Origin: Tricholoma matsutake
Taxonomy: Eukaryota; Basidiomycota; Agaricomycetes; Agaricales; Tricholomataceae
NCBI GenBank assembly: GCA_026075535.2
Contig: AP026546.1
Location: forward strand, 10,230,001 to 10,294,000
DNA length: 64,000 bases
Reading direction: 5' to 3'
Shown here one piece after another: positions 1 to 11,341 of this stretch. Position numbers and translations under genes: made by a program. Under the pieces are notes generated by a model. It searched no databases, was not told the DNA's origin, and saw only the letters and a program-made list of their open reading frames with translations. Position 1 is the stretch's first letter; every line of letters starts with the position of its first letter.

Positions 1-1594
1 CACCTAGAGTGAGATAATTACCGTGTGTATACCTACCGCAAGCCAGCCTATTTCTGCAATGACGTCTCCTGTTTCGCATCAACGGCAATTGGCGGATTCC
101 CGCAAAGAGGCGAACCATTATCTGCCTTGAACGCCTGCTGTGCGACTTCCCTGCGGCTGGGGCTTCTTGAGAACATCCAGCTTTTTACTTGAGAATATCG
201 GTGATTCCTGGGAGGATGGAAAGAAATTTTATGGGGCTGTGACGGTAGGATTCGCCAGAATAAATATGTCGCCTGAACTTAGACCCACATATACCATATG
301 GATTTCAGTAACATACACTTCGTTCATATGTAGTTGATCAAAACGAGAGGTCATCTGGTTTGATTACGTGGTCTAAGTTCCGTCTGTGAACATACCAAAT
401 GTCCTGACGCGTCATTGTGGGCCTTGGCGGTGATCTAATTGCGATAAACAAACAGCGCTGTCAGTCACGGTGAATATCCAATGCGGCTTCACGTTGAAGC
501 ATATGGAACCTTACCGAAGGCGGACAGGTCCCACAATGTGCTAGCAAGGGATTCAACGATAAACAGTAAAGGAGATAAGTCATAATACCCACCAGTATTA
601 TATACAGATTGATATCCAGATCATTTCGGCGGCTTACTTGCGAGGATTTCCCTTCCGAGGGTAGAATTATGTGTTGAACAGAAAGGCGACACAGAGTCAC
701 GACGCGGGAGCAGTCTCTGTAGGTGTGAAAATTTCGATGAAACTTCAGACCGAAGCACCAACAAGTTCATCTTAGGATAATCCACAAGATAGCGACATTA
801 CCACTTCATATGCTTCAACTGAATTACCTACCCACGTATATTCGACGGAGTCAAGACTGATTGACTCGTCCATGGTTGTGTGACAACATAGGTAAGCCAC
901 ACTCCTTTCCATCCTACGGCGCGGAATGTTACGGAACGACGACCATCACATATATCCGTCGGCTGGCGTGGCGAAGGGAGGGGGGTGAGATGCAACTCAG
1001 AGAAAGTCAACATGCTGAGGTATTGATGGGAACTGTCTACGCAAGTGCTGTGTTTGAGAATCACCGGATACACAGACAACTTTCGATACTGGAATAATCG
1101 CCAAACTGAGGATGATCCATAGGTCATCCGCAATGGTTCCAATATCGTCGCTACTGGAAATGGTCACGGGGAACACGCCATACAGGGTCAAGAAATCCTG
1201 ACCAAACCGAGCAAGCAGCTGGAACCGGCCTCCGAGTCTGGGTCAGGACGTCAAGGCGAGCGAGGATCTAATGGGATAAGATACTTAGGTCCTAAAGGCG
1301 CTACGGAAGACGAGTTTGACAGGTTATGACACACAGATCGCCTTCAAAACAGCCCAATACTCCGGTATGGCGCAACTGGCTAGTGGCCAACTTAGTAAGT
1401 ACCAGGATCATTGGACAAGAGCCGTTAGTTTGATGGTACATTTGCGAATGTACGAGGTATAATTGCTTCTCTAGGCTTCGCAGATAGTTGAGGGCTCGGA
1501 TAGGTCGGTTGTTGGTTAGGGTTGCGGAAACTGTTATTTGGGAAATACTGCACGTGAGTTTGGCATTCCGAGTTCTATTCCTGGCGCCAGAAAG
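1..1594. other. Unassigned unique-looking region, no gene called
   Basis: This stretch has balanced composition unlike the AT-richer transposons to its right, and the longest open frames are only about 100 codons with no recognisable domain. On the plus strand around 1100-1320 a frame with hydrophilic composition could be an exon of an unknown intron-rich gene, but no convincing start, splice set or homologous motif is visible. I treat it as intergenic or decayed host sequence. Confidence 0.4.
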
Positions 1595-2107
1595 TCTGGG
1601 TATTGGAAATTCCCACAAGTCCAGTCCATCCAGTCCTGTCCCATGAGTGCACCCACTATCAAATTGTATATTTGAGTACCTGCTACATATTGTCTATCTC
1701 CCCAAAAGATTTTAAGCTATCTATGCACAATGGAAAGGCTCATAATCTGCTTATTATTTTGGTTTTGTTTGTCACATGACTTCAAGCAGTCTGAGGCACT
1801 GTGCCTCCCTCCTGTTATCAGTTCACTATAATTAATGACCGATTGATCTGACCTGTGTTACTACATCCAAATGTACCTTCAAAATGCCTGAGAGAAGAGT
1901 AGAACATCCTTACTTACACACACCAGTCACAGTGGTGACCAATGTCACAATACATAATCAACCCATTTCTTGACAATTTACCAACATATATTGGGCTTGT
2001 ATTAGGGCAATTTGCATAAAACATACATATTATATCATCTTTGATTATTGTTTAACCCTTTGGTTGAGTAACACCAAGGGGACTGGACTGGACTGGATGG
2101 ACTGGAT
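1595..2107. mobile_element. Left part of outermost small TIR element (MITE-like)
   Basis: Begins with TCTGGGTATTGGAAATTCCC, followed by CACAAGTCCAGTCCATCCAG. The exact inverse with one mismatch closes at 19351. The rest of this element (19319-19351) lies on the far side of everything inserted between, so the intact element would be only about 550 bp. GACTGGACTGGATGG-type repeats sit next to both ends. No open frame is present. No clear target duplication is visible outside the TIRs, so the outer boundary is less certain than the TIR itself. It is the oldest layer of the nest. Confidence 0.6.
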
Positions 2108-2982
2108 TAGGGATGGTAACATTCAGTTCAGAACCATGGTTCGAACCTGAATGAACCTGTAGATTGTATGTAGTATATGGGACATAGGTACTAAAAATTA
2201 GGACAGCTAAAAACAATACTTAAACTAGCAGCTTCAGTGTAATGTAAATTTATGTCGAAACTATGGAATTTAGTAGTGTTCTGAGGGTACCCAAAACTGG
2301 GTTGGAAATCAAACATTTCAGTTTGTCTGAAATCTCAATCAGGGTTTCAAGTTTTGGAATTGATTTCAGCAAACCCGACATTATCTGGCTATGCATGCAT
2401 AGCAAGGCACCACCCTCAACTATACAATGTACACATTGTATAGTCGGAGGTATAGTCAAGTTGTCAGCATCAGCACATGGATCAAGCTGGTACAAATATT
2501 AGTCAGAATACAACCATGCCACTAGAACTTTCACACTTACTTGAGTCTTTGGTGTTTTATGCTAAAGAACAAGGGAATCACCACAGAGTTACTGCCTCTT
2601 AATAACATGTACGCTAAGTGGTTTCTTGTTCTCTCATTTCCATCGCTTGGTGTTGCCTGTTTGTTGAATATCTTTAGAACACCATATCTTCACTCATCAG
2701 GTTTCCATGAGCTGTGCATGTTTTCTTCCTCTTCCACCCCTCTTCTATGTGTTCCTTACACATTTTCTATGTGTTCCTTATGTGCATCTTCTATGGATTC
2801 CTTATGCGTTTTCTAAACATTCCTTACGTGTTTTCTATGTGTTCCCTATGTGTTCCCTGCTCCACTCTAGTAGGAGTAGGTGGGGCCAGCTTTGGACTCT
2901 GCTGAAACTGTTGGAGTGGGCTGCTGCATTATGCTGCTATGCATTCTCTGCTTCACCCTGGTAGAAATAGGCAGGGCTGGCT

Positions 2983-3300
2983 TTGGACTCTACTGAAACT
3001 ATCAGGGTGGGCTTTGTCTGTCTTACTGTCTATCTCTTTTTACTGTCAAACACTGCTGCAAACCAACTAGCCCTTGAAGAGCTGTTCAGGGACCCCAGCA
3101 TCAAGAGAATTGCTGGGCATGCATTGTCATTGTTTAAAACCTACTTCCCTCGGATGCACACTTATTATCAGGAGACTCTGGAAGCCCTCCTCAAAGCACA
3201 TCCCCATCTCCTACCTGCATTTCCCCATGCTGCTCCAGGAGGGGGTCATATTCCTTGGTGTGCTGCCAGCCCAAATGTTGGTGAACAGTATTGTTTTTAG
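2983..3300 (+). pseudogene. Fragment resembling a basidiomycete 2OG-Fe(II) oxygenase (TET/JBP-like)
   Basis: The frame reads LEELFRDPSIKRIAGHALS, then FKTYFPRMHTYYQETLEALL and HPHLLPAFP. This follows the pattern I recall upstream of the double-stranded beta-helix in fungal 2OG-Fe(II) oxygenase-like proteins (residues IAG..., a YY pair, then FPNS). The Fe-binding HxD and distal H are not visible downstream. KDZ-A interrupts the element 590 bp further on, and a possible C-terminal remnant (SNVVAAIPERQ) follows a TTTTAG acceptor near 18843. Fungal TET/JBP genes are known to be linked to KDZ elements (Iyer and colleagues, 2014). Family assignment is from memory of the pattern; clearly a broken gene. 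Confidence 0.45.
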
Positions 3301-4179
3301 CTGTCCTAATTTTTTTTACAGAAGCTTCTAATTTCAGCAATGTTTTGAGTCAATCTGAAAACTTGAACTTTCTAGTGTGACTGTTGATTGAACTCCTGAT
3401 CATGACATTGTGTACTGGGTTACCAGATGCAACATTCTTCCCTGTTTTCCTACACTACAATTCATGCATTATAGTTCTCCCTGTCTTGTCTCCTTTGCCA
3501 AACTTAGTCTACAATTTGACGGTCTACAATTGTGTCCAAGTCCGAGTCACCATCACTGCATTGCTTAAGCGCTTATGGACTTAGCTCGAGGTGCTGTACT
3601 GTGCTTTTGATGTGCCGATTGTCCCTTCAGCCTCATTGCACTAAGTATATCATGTCTAAATTGCTGTAGGCTTTGGGCTTGTACTAAAGGCGGCCATCAG
3701 AACACCCAAACACCCACCTGCATGCTTTTGTATGCATCATTGTGGGATCTCTTTCAAATTTCTAGTTTGACATTTTGCACTCGGGAAATTGGTCCATATC
3801 TATTCTATTTTACTGCCTCGAGCATGCACTGTGAGAGCAAGCACAATTCTGAACATGATTCCAGATTGTGCACCAGACTTTGTGCAGCGTCTGCAGTACT
3901 TTACAGTCCCCCACCTGTCCTAGTGGACTCCAACTGGACTGACTGGAGTCCAACTGGAGTCCGAGTGGAGTCCAGTTGAACTACATTAAGTCAAGTAGAG
4001 TTCATTCCCCCACTGGAGTCCAACCAGAGTCCAACCAGATGAACATGTTCAATGCTACTTAAGCAATTCACAGGTCATTATCCTGTTATGACTCATCCAC
4101 TTGGACTCCAGTCGGATTGGACAGGGACTCAGAACTTATCACTCAAGCTTGCATCTGAAAATATAAAATACTTGTATTT

Positions 4180-4262
4180 TCAAGACTTGAACCCTCAACC
4201 TCTGCTCTCCAGCTTAAATAAGCAGATTTTGGAGTGCTCTAACCACCTGAGCCATGTGCCTG
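4180..4262 (-). ncRNA. tRNA-like module at 3' end of KDZ-A
   Basis: On the minus strand a perfect A-box-like TGGCTCAGGTGG (complement of 4243-4254) is followed by a B-box-like GGTTCAAGTCT (complement of 4183-4193). The D-arm pairs GCTC with GAGC. No proper acceptor stem can be drawn, so it is not a functional tRNA gene but a tRNA-derived, possibly Pol III-promoter, sequence. It points outward to the TIR. Copy B holds the same module at 17603-17683. Confidence 0.5.
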
Positions 4263-4315
4263 ACATATTTTTACCATATTAGGGTCATGAGATACAATTT
4301 ACAAAGTTTATATTT

Positions 4316-4808
4316 GCTCTACATAGTCCAATTGGACTCCAACTGGACTCCAAGTGGAATTCAACCACAAGACCATAATATTACTATCAGAAACTACCTA
4401 CATGTCATCATCATCACCATCACCATCACTATCACCATTATTAGTCAAGTTACTGGCTTTTCTTGTTTGTTTGTTAATAACATGCCCAGTGTGATAAAAT
4501 AGCATGGTATGCAAGAACTAATTGAAGTTGCCTGGGGTCATCCTTTTAAGAATTGTTTCATTTTGCTCTACATAGTCCAATCGGACTCCAACTGGACTCC
4601 AAGTGAAATTCAACCACAAGACCATAATATTACTATCAGAAACTACCTACATGTCATCATCATCACCATCACCATCACTATCACCATTATTAGTCAAGTT
4701 ACTGGCTTTTCTTGTTTGTTTGTTAATAACATGCCCAGTGTGATAAAATAGCATGGTATGCAAGAACCAATTGAAGTTGCCTGGGGTCATCCTTTTAAGA
4801 ATTGATTC
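4316..4808. repeat. Tandem duplication (about 250 bp, two units) in KDZ-A
   Basis: The block starting CTCTACATAGTCCAAT near 4317 and running through a (CATCAC)n-like tract and TTAGTCAAGTTACTGGC repeats almost exactly from about 4568. The corresponding part of copy B (17370-17560) has one unit, so the duplication arose in copy A after the copies separated. It covers the last codons of the transposase and its 3' flank. Confidence 0.8.
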
Positions 4809-7055
4809 ATATCCCCCTAGCCATGCATTCAATTGCTCACATGCCTGTGATATATTTATTATATTGTATCAATCATGACTGAAGTTAGTGAATGCTTATT
4901 TGAGTATTGAATGCATGCTTGTAATGCTGTCTCCCTTGTTCATCCTCTTCAACAATAATGAGATTAGGGGCTGAGCCATTCATAGGAGCAGGATTACACC
5001 ACTTTTGGCACAAAAAGTCTGATGCACAATGATTGATATAATGGTAGGCATCAACTATAAATCGAGTTGTTTTCTTCCAAATAGACTCCCAAGACCCATT
5101 GGCAATACTAGTACGAAGCACAAGACATGCTTTGTCTATGCAGATATATGCTGGTCGGGATTCTTCTGTAGGATATACCTTTTCCAGAAATGCCAAAATA
5201 TTTGTTGGTGACTCCGATTTGGCAAACTTTGCCCATGCAATAACCACACCACATGGAGCACATATAGTTTCCACACAATAGAATCTTGGGGCAGTGAAAT
5301 AATTGGTCCTTTGTGGCTCTGGGGCAGGTTCATCATGTGGTTGTACATTCTCAGTAATTGGAGCTGTCCAAGGCATATTTTCATTTGGTCGCCACAATAT
5401 TCTCTGGATGCCAGAAAAGGTGTGTCGGTTGTGTTTTTCAGTGTGTTTCTTCCATTGTTCCTGATGCTGTGGGCATGCTTGAGTCATAACAACTTTCTGA
5501 TTGGTACAGCCACAGGTTCTGCATTTAGCCCCATATTCAGATTCATGTAATGCACAAAATGCTCCTCCACAAGAATTGGCAAGTTGAGATGTGCAATCTT
5601 CATATGCACAATGCTAGAAAGCTATTAGCTTTAGTTATATGTAACAGTCAAAATACATACATTAGGCCCCATAACAATCCCATCCATCACCACAAGTTTG
5701 ACAGGTGAATAATCAATATCCATATTGTCACCATCTTGGGGGCTCTCTAGATTGCCTGTAGTATTTCGTTCTTGTCCTTCATTTTCAAGGGTTCTATCAC
5801 CTTCATATGCAGGCACAGGTGTATTTTCATCCACTCCAACTATTGCTGCTAGATCACCTCCTGCAATTACATCAGAAGTGCCCTTGTACTGGTGAGTACA
5901 TTCTGAGCATGAATGTTGATCTGCAGCCCGTATCATTCCACCTTCTCCTAATATTTCAAATGCCTCTTTTGTGACTTCATTGATTGCAAGACCATCTTGG
6001 AGCACAAGATTAATGCCTGACACAGAAGCAACTGTACAAATTGATTCTTGGACATATGTATGCCAAGTCTGATGCTGAGAAAGTTTTGGACAGGTTCCTG
6101 ATAGGTTTTCCCAGAAAGCATTATTCCAAAATTCTGTAATGGCTGCAGCTGAAGCATGAAAGCTATACATAGCAGACAGAACAATGTTGGAAAACAGCCT
6201 ATCCACCCAGATATTCTGTCCAGCTTTAATGTACTTGGCAGAATTCAGATATAGTCTGTCAAATTGACCTTGTTCACCAGAAACTGGTGTATGTTCATGA
6301 TCTGCATGATAAGCAGTTTTACAATCTGGACATTTCCCAGTCAATACTGGAACATCTTCATAATATTCAAAGCCTTTGATTAAGGTCACCAATGGAATAT
6401 CTCATGATTTAGTGATTTGCAGCAGTGACCGGGGTTGACAGTTCAAAGTTTCGCATTTGTATGAGTTAGGACATATAACATGGATTGGATTGATAGATTT
6501 GTGTGAAACTGCCTTGAGCTTCTGCTGAAATTGACCATTGTCATTATAAGGATTTAAATCCAACAGCTTGGCCAGCACATCAAGTTTAGTTCCAATATTA
6601 TTGATTCTTGTCTTTGTTTCAGTGACATTGTCTGATTTCTTGAGTAACCTGACGTCTTGTTGCTTGTACAATTTATTGTCCATTGCACGAGCGAGGCATT
6701 TCATCCAACTAGAAATGGTGACACATTTTTCTCCTGTGCATTTTGGATTTTGTTGCCTTGAATGTAAATTCAACAAGTCTGTGTTATCTGTCATAGTGAA
6801 CAGAATAACAAGAACTGTTGAAAGTGAAATTTTGGAACTGAAATTATCCTGAATAAATTGGCTGAACAGTTTGAAGGGGATTTCTGGGAATGGGCTTTCC
6901 TCGGGTAGAGCAGTGACAGTTGGTAGAATATTGAAGATAATTGATATCCATAATAAAAGTTGCAGCTGGTTCAGATTTAAAACAATCTTCCAGATTAAAA
7001 CTTGAAGGAATTCCAGAGGATGAATTTGCCACATGCTATAAGGCAGCAAGCTCAA
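4647..7055 (-). pseudogene. KDZ transposase, copy A (CxC5-CxC6-KDZ), defective
   Basis: Same architecture as the copy B transposase. A segment with N-terminal hydrophobic residues and the CxC5-type cysteine cluster (KCPDCKTAYHADHEH) runs 7055-5661. A 47-nt intron (5614-5660) follows, then the CxC6 cluster (CGGAFCALHE, CRTCGC) and the KDZ core (CIDKACLVL, VDAYHYINH, FNTQ/ACEQLNAWLGG) to 4647. An in-frame TGA stands at the position before DIPLVTLIKG (complement of 6402-6404), also present in copy B. The donor of the second intron is destroyed: plus-strand TT at 4899-4900 replaces CC, changing the G|GT of copy B to A|AT. KDZ proteins cut and paste their own element in the nucleus (family knowledge). 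This copy should be inactive. Confidence 0.8.
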
Positions 7056-7091
7056 AAAACTATTGCAATTGCATGGGCTCTAACTATTTAC

Positions 7092-8442
7092 TTACTTTGA
7101 ACCCTTCTTCTTCTTGTCATCTTTCTTCTTGGACCCACTACCACTACCAGCACCACTTTCATTCTTTGACTTCATCTTTCCTTTGCTCTTGCCCCCTGAT
7201 TTACCCACTTCTTTGGCTTTGCCATTCAAAAAAGCAAAAAGATCCTTGAAATTGTATGCAGCCTTCTCATAGCCCCAAAGCTCAATATTGGAAGGAGCAT
7301 CTTTCCTCCTCTCCAACCAGCTCACCATCTCAGGATAGTCAGATACTCGGGAGAAAGCTTTGGAATGGTTGGCATGCCACATGGATTTAGACTGAAAAAT
7401 TTCAATCAAATCAGTGACTGAAGGCTTCCTTCCTTCCCATTCTCCAGAGGCACAGAGTGCAGCCAAAGTTGCATTGGCCTCTAAGAATGCTTTATACATT
7501 TGATAGCCAATGTGAAGACCACCATCAGTATGATTAGCCAAGTTTGATGGAATATTGAGATGAGTTATAAGATCGTTCTTGAAGGGAGTGAGAGTGGTAG
7601 TAGCCAAAGTCGAAAGTGAGGCAGTGAGAGTGGTAGTAGCCAAAGTCAAAAGTGAGGCAGGAGTAGAATCACAAGTAAGGGTTGGCGATATAGATAGAGA
7701 TTCTGTATGCATAACAGACTGAAAAGCAGGTTCACATTCCTATTGATAGATAGCTGAATTTTTCCAATATTAAATAAAACACAACTTACAATTGAAACTG
7801 GAAGAACATATTCTCCATTAATGAAGTTCCATGTGACAGGTTCTTCATCTTTGATTGCAGTGGAATAGTGTCCTTTAATATTCCAAAGGTCATCTTCATA
7901 TACAAAAATTCTTGAATTTTGACCTGCAGAAACCTTACAAACATATTCCAAAAAATGGTTAGTCAAATGACTTATGGCAAACTGGAGAATCTTTCTCTGC
8001 CAGCTTTGATAGCAGCTTTGATAGAACCACACCCAATGAAGTCATAACTTTAAGCTTGAATGCAGACTTTGGCTTGGTAGTGGCAGGATCAACACATGAG
8101 TCATATAAGTAAACTTTACCCATGACTGAAGCTGCAGCATCAGTTTCCAGGTCATGAGAATCTGCAAGGTTGAACACATTTCCATAGGCATGGCCATGGA
8201 TAACACCACCAGTAGTATGTGAGGCTCCCTGTAATTTTGGTGAAGGGCTGGTTGGTGGACTAGCCATAGGTACATCTAATATGGGTTGGAAATAGAAAAC
8301 AAGATCCAGATAATGTTACCTTGGTCAATTCCTGGGAGTGAAAAGTTCATATCTAATAAGAATGGGCTTTAAAAAAGCAAACCATTCAATGATAAAATTG
8401 TTACCTTTGCTTCCAATACTATCCTTGGTTCCTTCATGTACA
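7092..8442 (-). pseudogene. KDZ-A accessory gene, 3' half
   Basis: This holds the C-terminal exons of the KDZ-linked accessory protein, ending in a Lys/Ser/Gly-rich basic tail (KKKDDKKKKGSK). Recognisable blocks in order are GKVYLYDSCVDPATT, WNFINGEYVLPVS, then a conserved-looking segment (IGYQMYKAFLEANATLAALC, SKSMWHANHSKAFSRVSDYP, LWGYEKAAYNFKDLFAFL). Function is unknown; I recall similar proteins beside KDZ transposases in other basidiomycetes. The exon bearing HVHQGTKDSIGSKG is cut off from its upstream part by the foldback insertion at 8443. Confidence 0.65.
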
Positions 8443-9560
8443 CACAAGGCCAGCCTCATAATTCCTCCTTTCTGAAATATAGTTAGAAATTTTTTGTGAA
8501 ATATTATATTTGAGACTAAATTTCTACAAACAGAAATTCAAAAAATTACCCATTAGAAATATACATTGAAAATCAATATTTCTGGTTAAATTTCTCATGA
8601 CATTTCAGTGTAGATACTGGAAGTATTTCTGTAAGGTGATGTTTAACTTATCAATTGCCCGAAAGGCTTTCAGAAATTAGATCAGAAAGTTTTATTTTCT
8701 GGTCATGCTTTCTGATCCATAAAAGAATTTCTTTCTCATTGGTCAAAGTCTGTGTGAAAGAGTGATTTTCACAAAGACTTTCAACAAGCCTTTCAGCAGC
8801 TGTTCAGTTTAACATTCTGGGAGCAGAAAGGCTGGCTTTCAATCTGCAGAAATAGTTTCAGAAAGGCTAGCTTTCAACCTTGGGATTGATATAGTGAAAG
8901 TAATAATTTCATATCAGGTTTTCAAGATTGCAAAAGGCAAACATTCTAATAGAGATTTCACCACCTTGAAATATTAAATTTCATGGGTGGGCACTAGTGG
9001 GCACTGCCTTTCACAAATTTGAAATTTAATATTTCTAGGTGGTGAAATCTTTATTAGAATGTCTGACTTTTGCAATCTTGAAAACCTGATGTGAAATTAT
9101 TACTTTCACTATACCAATCACAAGGTTGAAAGCTAGCCTTTCTGAAACTATTTCTGCAGATTGAAAGCCAGCCTTTCTGCTCCCAGAATGTTAAACTGAA
9201 CAGCTGCTGAAAGGCTTGTTGAAAGTCTTTGTGAAAATCACTCTTTCACACAGACTTTGACCAATGAGAAAGAAATTCTTTTATGGATCAGAAAGCATGA
9301 CCAGAAAATAAAACTTTCTGATCTAATTTCTGAAAGCCTTTCGGGCAATTGATAAGTTAAACATCACCTTACAGAAATACTTCCAGTATCTACACTGAAA
9401 TGTCATGAGAAATTTAACCAGAAATATTGATTTTCAATGTATATTTCTAATGGGTAATTTTTTGAATTTCTGTTTGTAGAAATTTAGTCTCAAATATAAT
9501 ATTTCACAAAAAATTTCTAACTATATTTCAGGAAGGAGAAATTATGAGGCTGGCCTTGTG
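8443..9560. mobile_element. Foldback element, 1118 bp, long inverted repeat
   Basis: Left arm 8443 to about 8983 and right arm about 9020 to 9560 are near-perfect inverse complements, with a spacer of about 36 bp (GGTGGGCACTAGTGGGCACT region). Ends are CACAAGGCCAGCCTC and its inverse. The insertion is flanked by a 3-bp duplication ACA (8440-8442, 9561-9563). Copy B shows the empty site (CTTCATGTACATCAAGG region near 13668). No coding capacity. Ends starting with CAC and a 3-bp duplication fit CACTA-like or PIF-Harbinger-like mobilisation; I cannot choose. Transcribed, it would form a roughly 540-bp hairpin. Confidence 0.88.
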
Positions 9561-9563
9561 ACA

Positions 9564-9964
9564 TGAAGATCTTCAATTACAAAAATTACAAATATTATGA
9601 CAGCGAGAAAATTTACCATGTCGACAAGCACCCTTGGGGTCACATTGAGGAAAGTCTAATCTAACATTAAGGATAACAAACAATACTATGGTAAAATATT
9701 TACCTTCTACCAAAGCAGGGGCAGGGTTAGTAGAACAAGCAGCAGTGGTGGCACAGTTGGCGGTGGCATTGGTGGCGGTGACAAGGTTCGTGAGGTTGCC
9801 ACTGTCAGTCCCATCGTTGTTGTTGTCAGTCTTATTGTTGTCCTCCCCCTTGTCTGCATCATTGGTGTTGGTGTTGGTGACATTCTTGTTCTTGTTGTTG
9901 TTCTTGTTGTTGTTGTCATTGTTGTTCTCGTTCTTGCCCCCATCCTTGTCCCTGTCCCCATTCT

Positions 9965-10031
<67 letters not shown>

Positions 10032-10033
10032 GC

Positions 10034-10112
<79 letters not shown>

Positions 10113-10587
10113 CTCATTGTTCTTGTTCTTGTTCTCATTGTTCTCATTGTTGTTGTTGTTCTCATTGTTGTTGTTGTTCTCATTGTTGTTGTTGTTCCCC
10201 TCATTGTTGTTGTTGTTCTCATTGTTGTTGTTGTTCTCATTGTTGTTCTCACTGTTCTTTGCATTGTTGTTGTTCTGCTCACCATTCTTCATCTTCCTGC
10301 TGGTCTTTGTCTTCCCGTCATTCTGCTCATTGTTGTTCTTCTTGCCGTGCTTCTCACTGTCATTGTCATTGTTGTCCTCCTCATCATTGTCATTGTTGTC
10401 CTCCTTGTCATTGTCATTGTTGTCCTCCTTGTCATTGTCATTGTTGTCCTCCTTGTCATTGTCGTTGTTGTCCTCCTCATCATTGTTGTTGTTGTCCTCC
10501 TTGTTGTTGTTGTTGTCCTCCTTGTTGTTGTTGTTGTTGTCCTCCTTGTTGTTGTTGTTGTCCTCCTTGTTGTTGTTGTTGTCCTCC

Positions 10588-10627
<40 letters not shown>

Positions 10628-11341
10628 CCTCCTCATCACTGTTGTTGCTGTCCTCCTCCTCCTCGTTCCCACTGCTTTTGTTGTCATTGTTGTCGCTCTC
10701 GCAGTTGTCCCCCTTGTGCTGGTCATTGCCGTCGCTGTCATCATCCTTCCCCTGGTGCTCGCTGTCATCATCGGTGCTTTCATTGTCATTATCGCTGGGG
10801 TTGTTGTTCTTCCCCTTGTTGCCATTGTCCTGCTTGTTGCTGCTGTCACTGGCATTTTCGGCGGCTTTAGGGGTTGCGACATCCGAGCGTTGTGGGCGGC
10901 CCATTGGGGCAAGAGTTGGGTGGGCTGTTGCTGCTGGTGAGAGAGCACGTGGTGGGGGGGCTATTGATAGCCCACTCGTTTCAAGAATGAGTTCAGCCCT
11001 ATATCAGAAATGTCAGTAGAAAGAAATAGAAATAGAAATAGAAAAAGAACAAAAAAAACTTACCTCAGAAGCTTGGGCAGGGTACCAGCTGCCTCAGCAG
11101 CCGCATCCTCTCATGCCCACGCTAATGAAGTCTTTCTAAAAGAAAAAAATGCCATCCTGTCAGCACAGGACGGCAACAGCAGGGGTGGCATACCTCGCTC
11201 CCTTGTTCCTCTTTGCCTTTTTCTCCTTCTCCTGGTCCTTTGTGTTCCCTTTCTTCTTTTCTTCCTGCTTGTTGTCAGTCTTGCTCCCCTTGGTCTTGGT
11301 CTCAGTCTCCTTTCAGGCTTTCTTCTGCTTAGGTTTGTTGT
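9564..11341 (-). pseudogene. KDZ-A accessory gene, Asn-rich 5' half
   Basis: Three exons on the minus strand encode a Lys/Glu-rich start, then KTLLAWVREDVAAEAAGTLP, then AELILETSGLSIAPPPR followed by a 300-residue Asn/Asp/Glu/Lys low-complexity region and the tail NCATTAACSTNPAPALVEG. Splice junctions match those visible in copy B. The main Asn-rich frame (10904 downward, 443 codons) is open. It contains a run of about 50 CAA/CAG-type triplets (Asn codons AAC on the coding strand) at 9966-10113 that copy B lacks. The 5' end is lost: KDZ-B, with the solo LTR beside it, separates the first roughly 33 codons (at 18003-18101). Confidence 0.65.
9966..10113. repeat. (TTG/CAA)n trinucleotide array
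   Basis: Nearly uninterrupted TTG repeats, with one CTG interruption near 10032, encode a polyasparagine stretch in the minus-strand accessory frame. Shorter (TTG)n tracts continue to 10630. The array is absent from the same position in copy B, so it expanded after duplication. Confidence 0.95.

Noticed and set aside
2707..2964. 85-codon frame rich in Phe/Tyr/Cys suggesting a membrane peptide
   Set aside because: Arises from repeated TTCTATGTGTTCCTTA sequence; overlapping frames give similar output, so it is a microrepeat.
10259..10870. 203-codon Cys/His/Pro-rich plus-strand frame that looks like a metallothionein or keratin-associated protein
   Set aside because: Produced by the third reading frame of the same trinucleotide repeats; no independent support.
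9707..10948. Thr/Arg-rich minus-strand frames across the repeat
   Set aside because: Out-of-frame reading of the Asn-rich exon; the spliced frame with AELILETSGL is the real one.
9688..11019. 443-codon plus-strand frame rich in Leu and Ser opposite the Asn-rich gene
   Set aside because: It is the antisense shadow of (AAC/GAC/GAG)n codons; low complexity and no domain.
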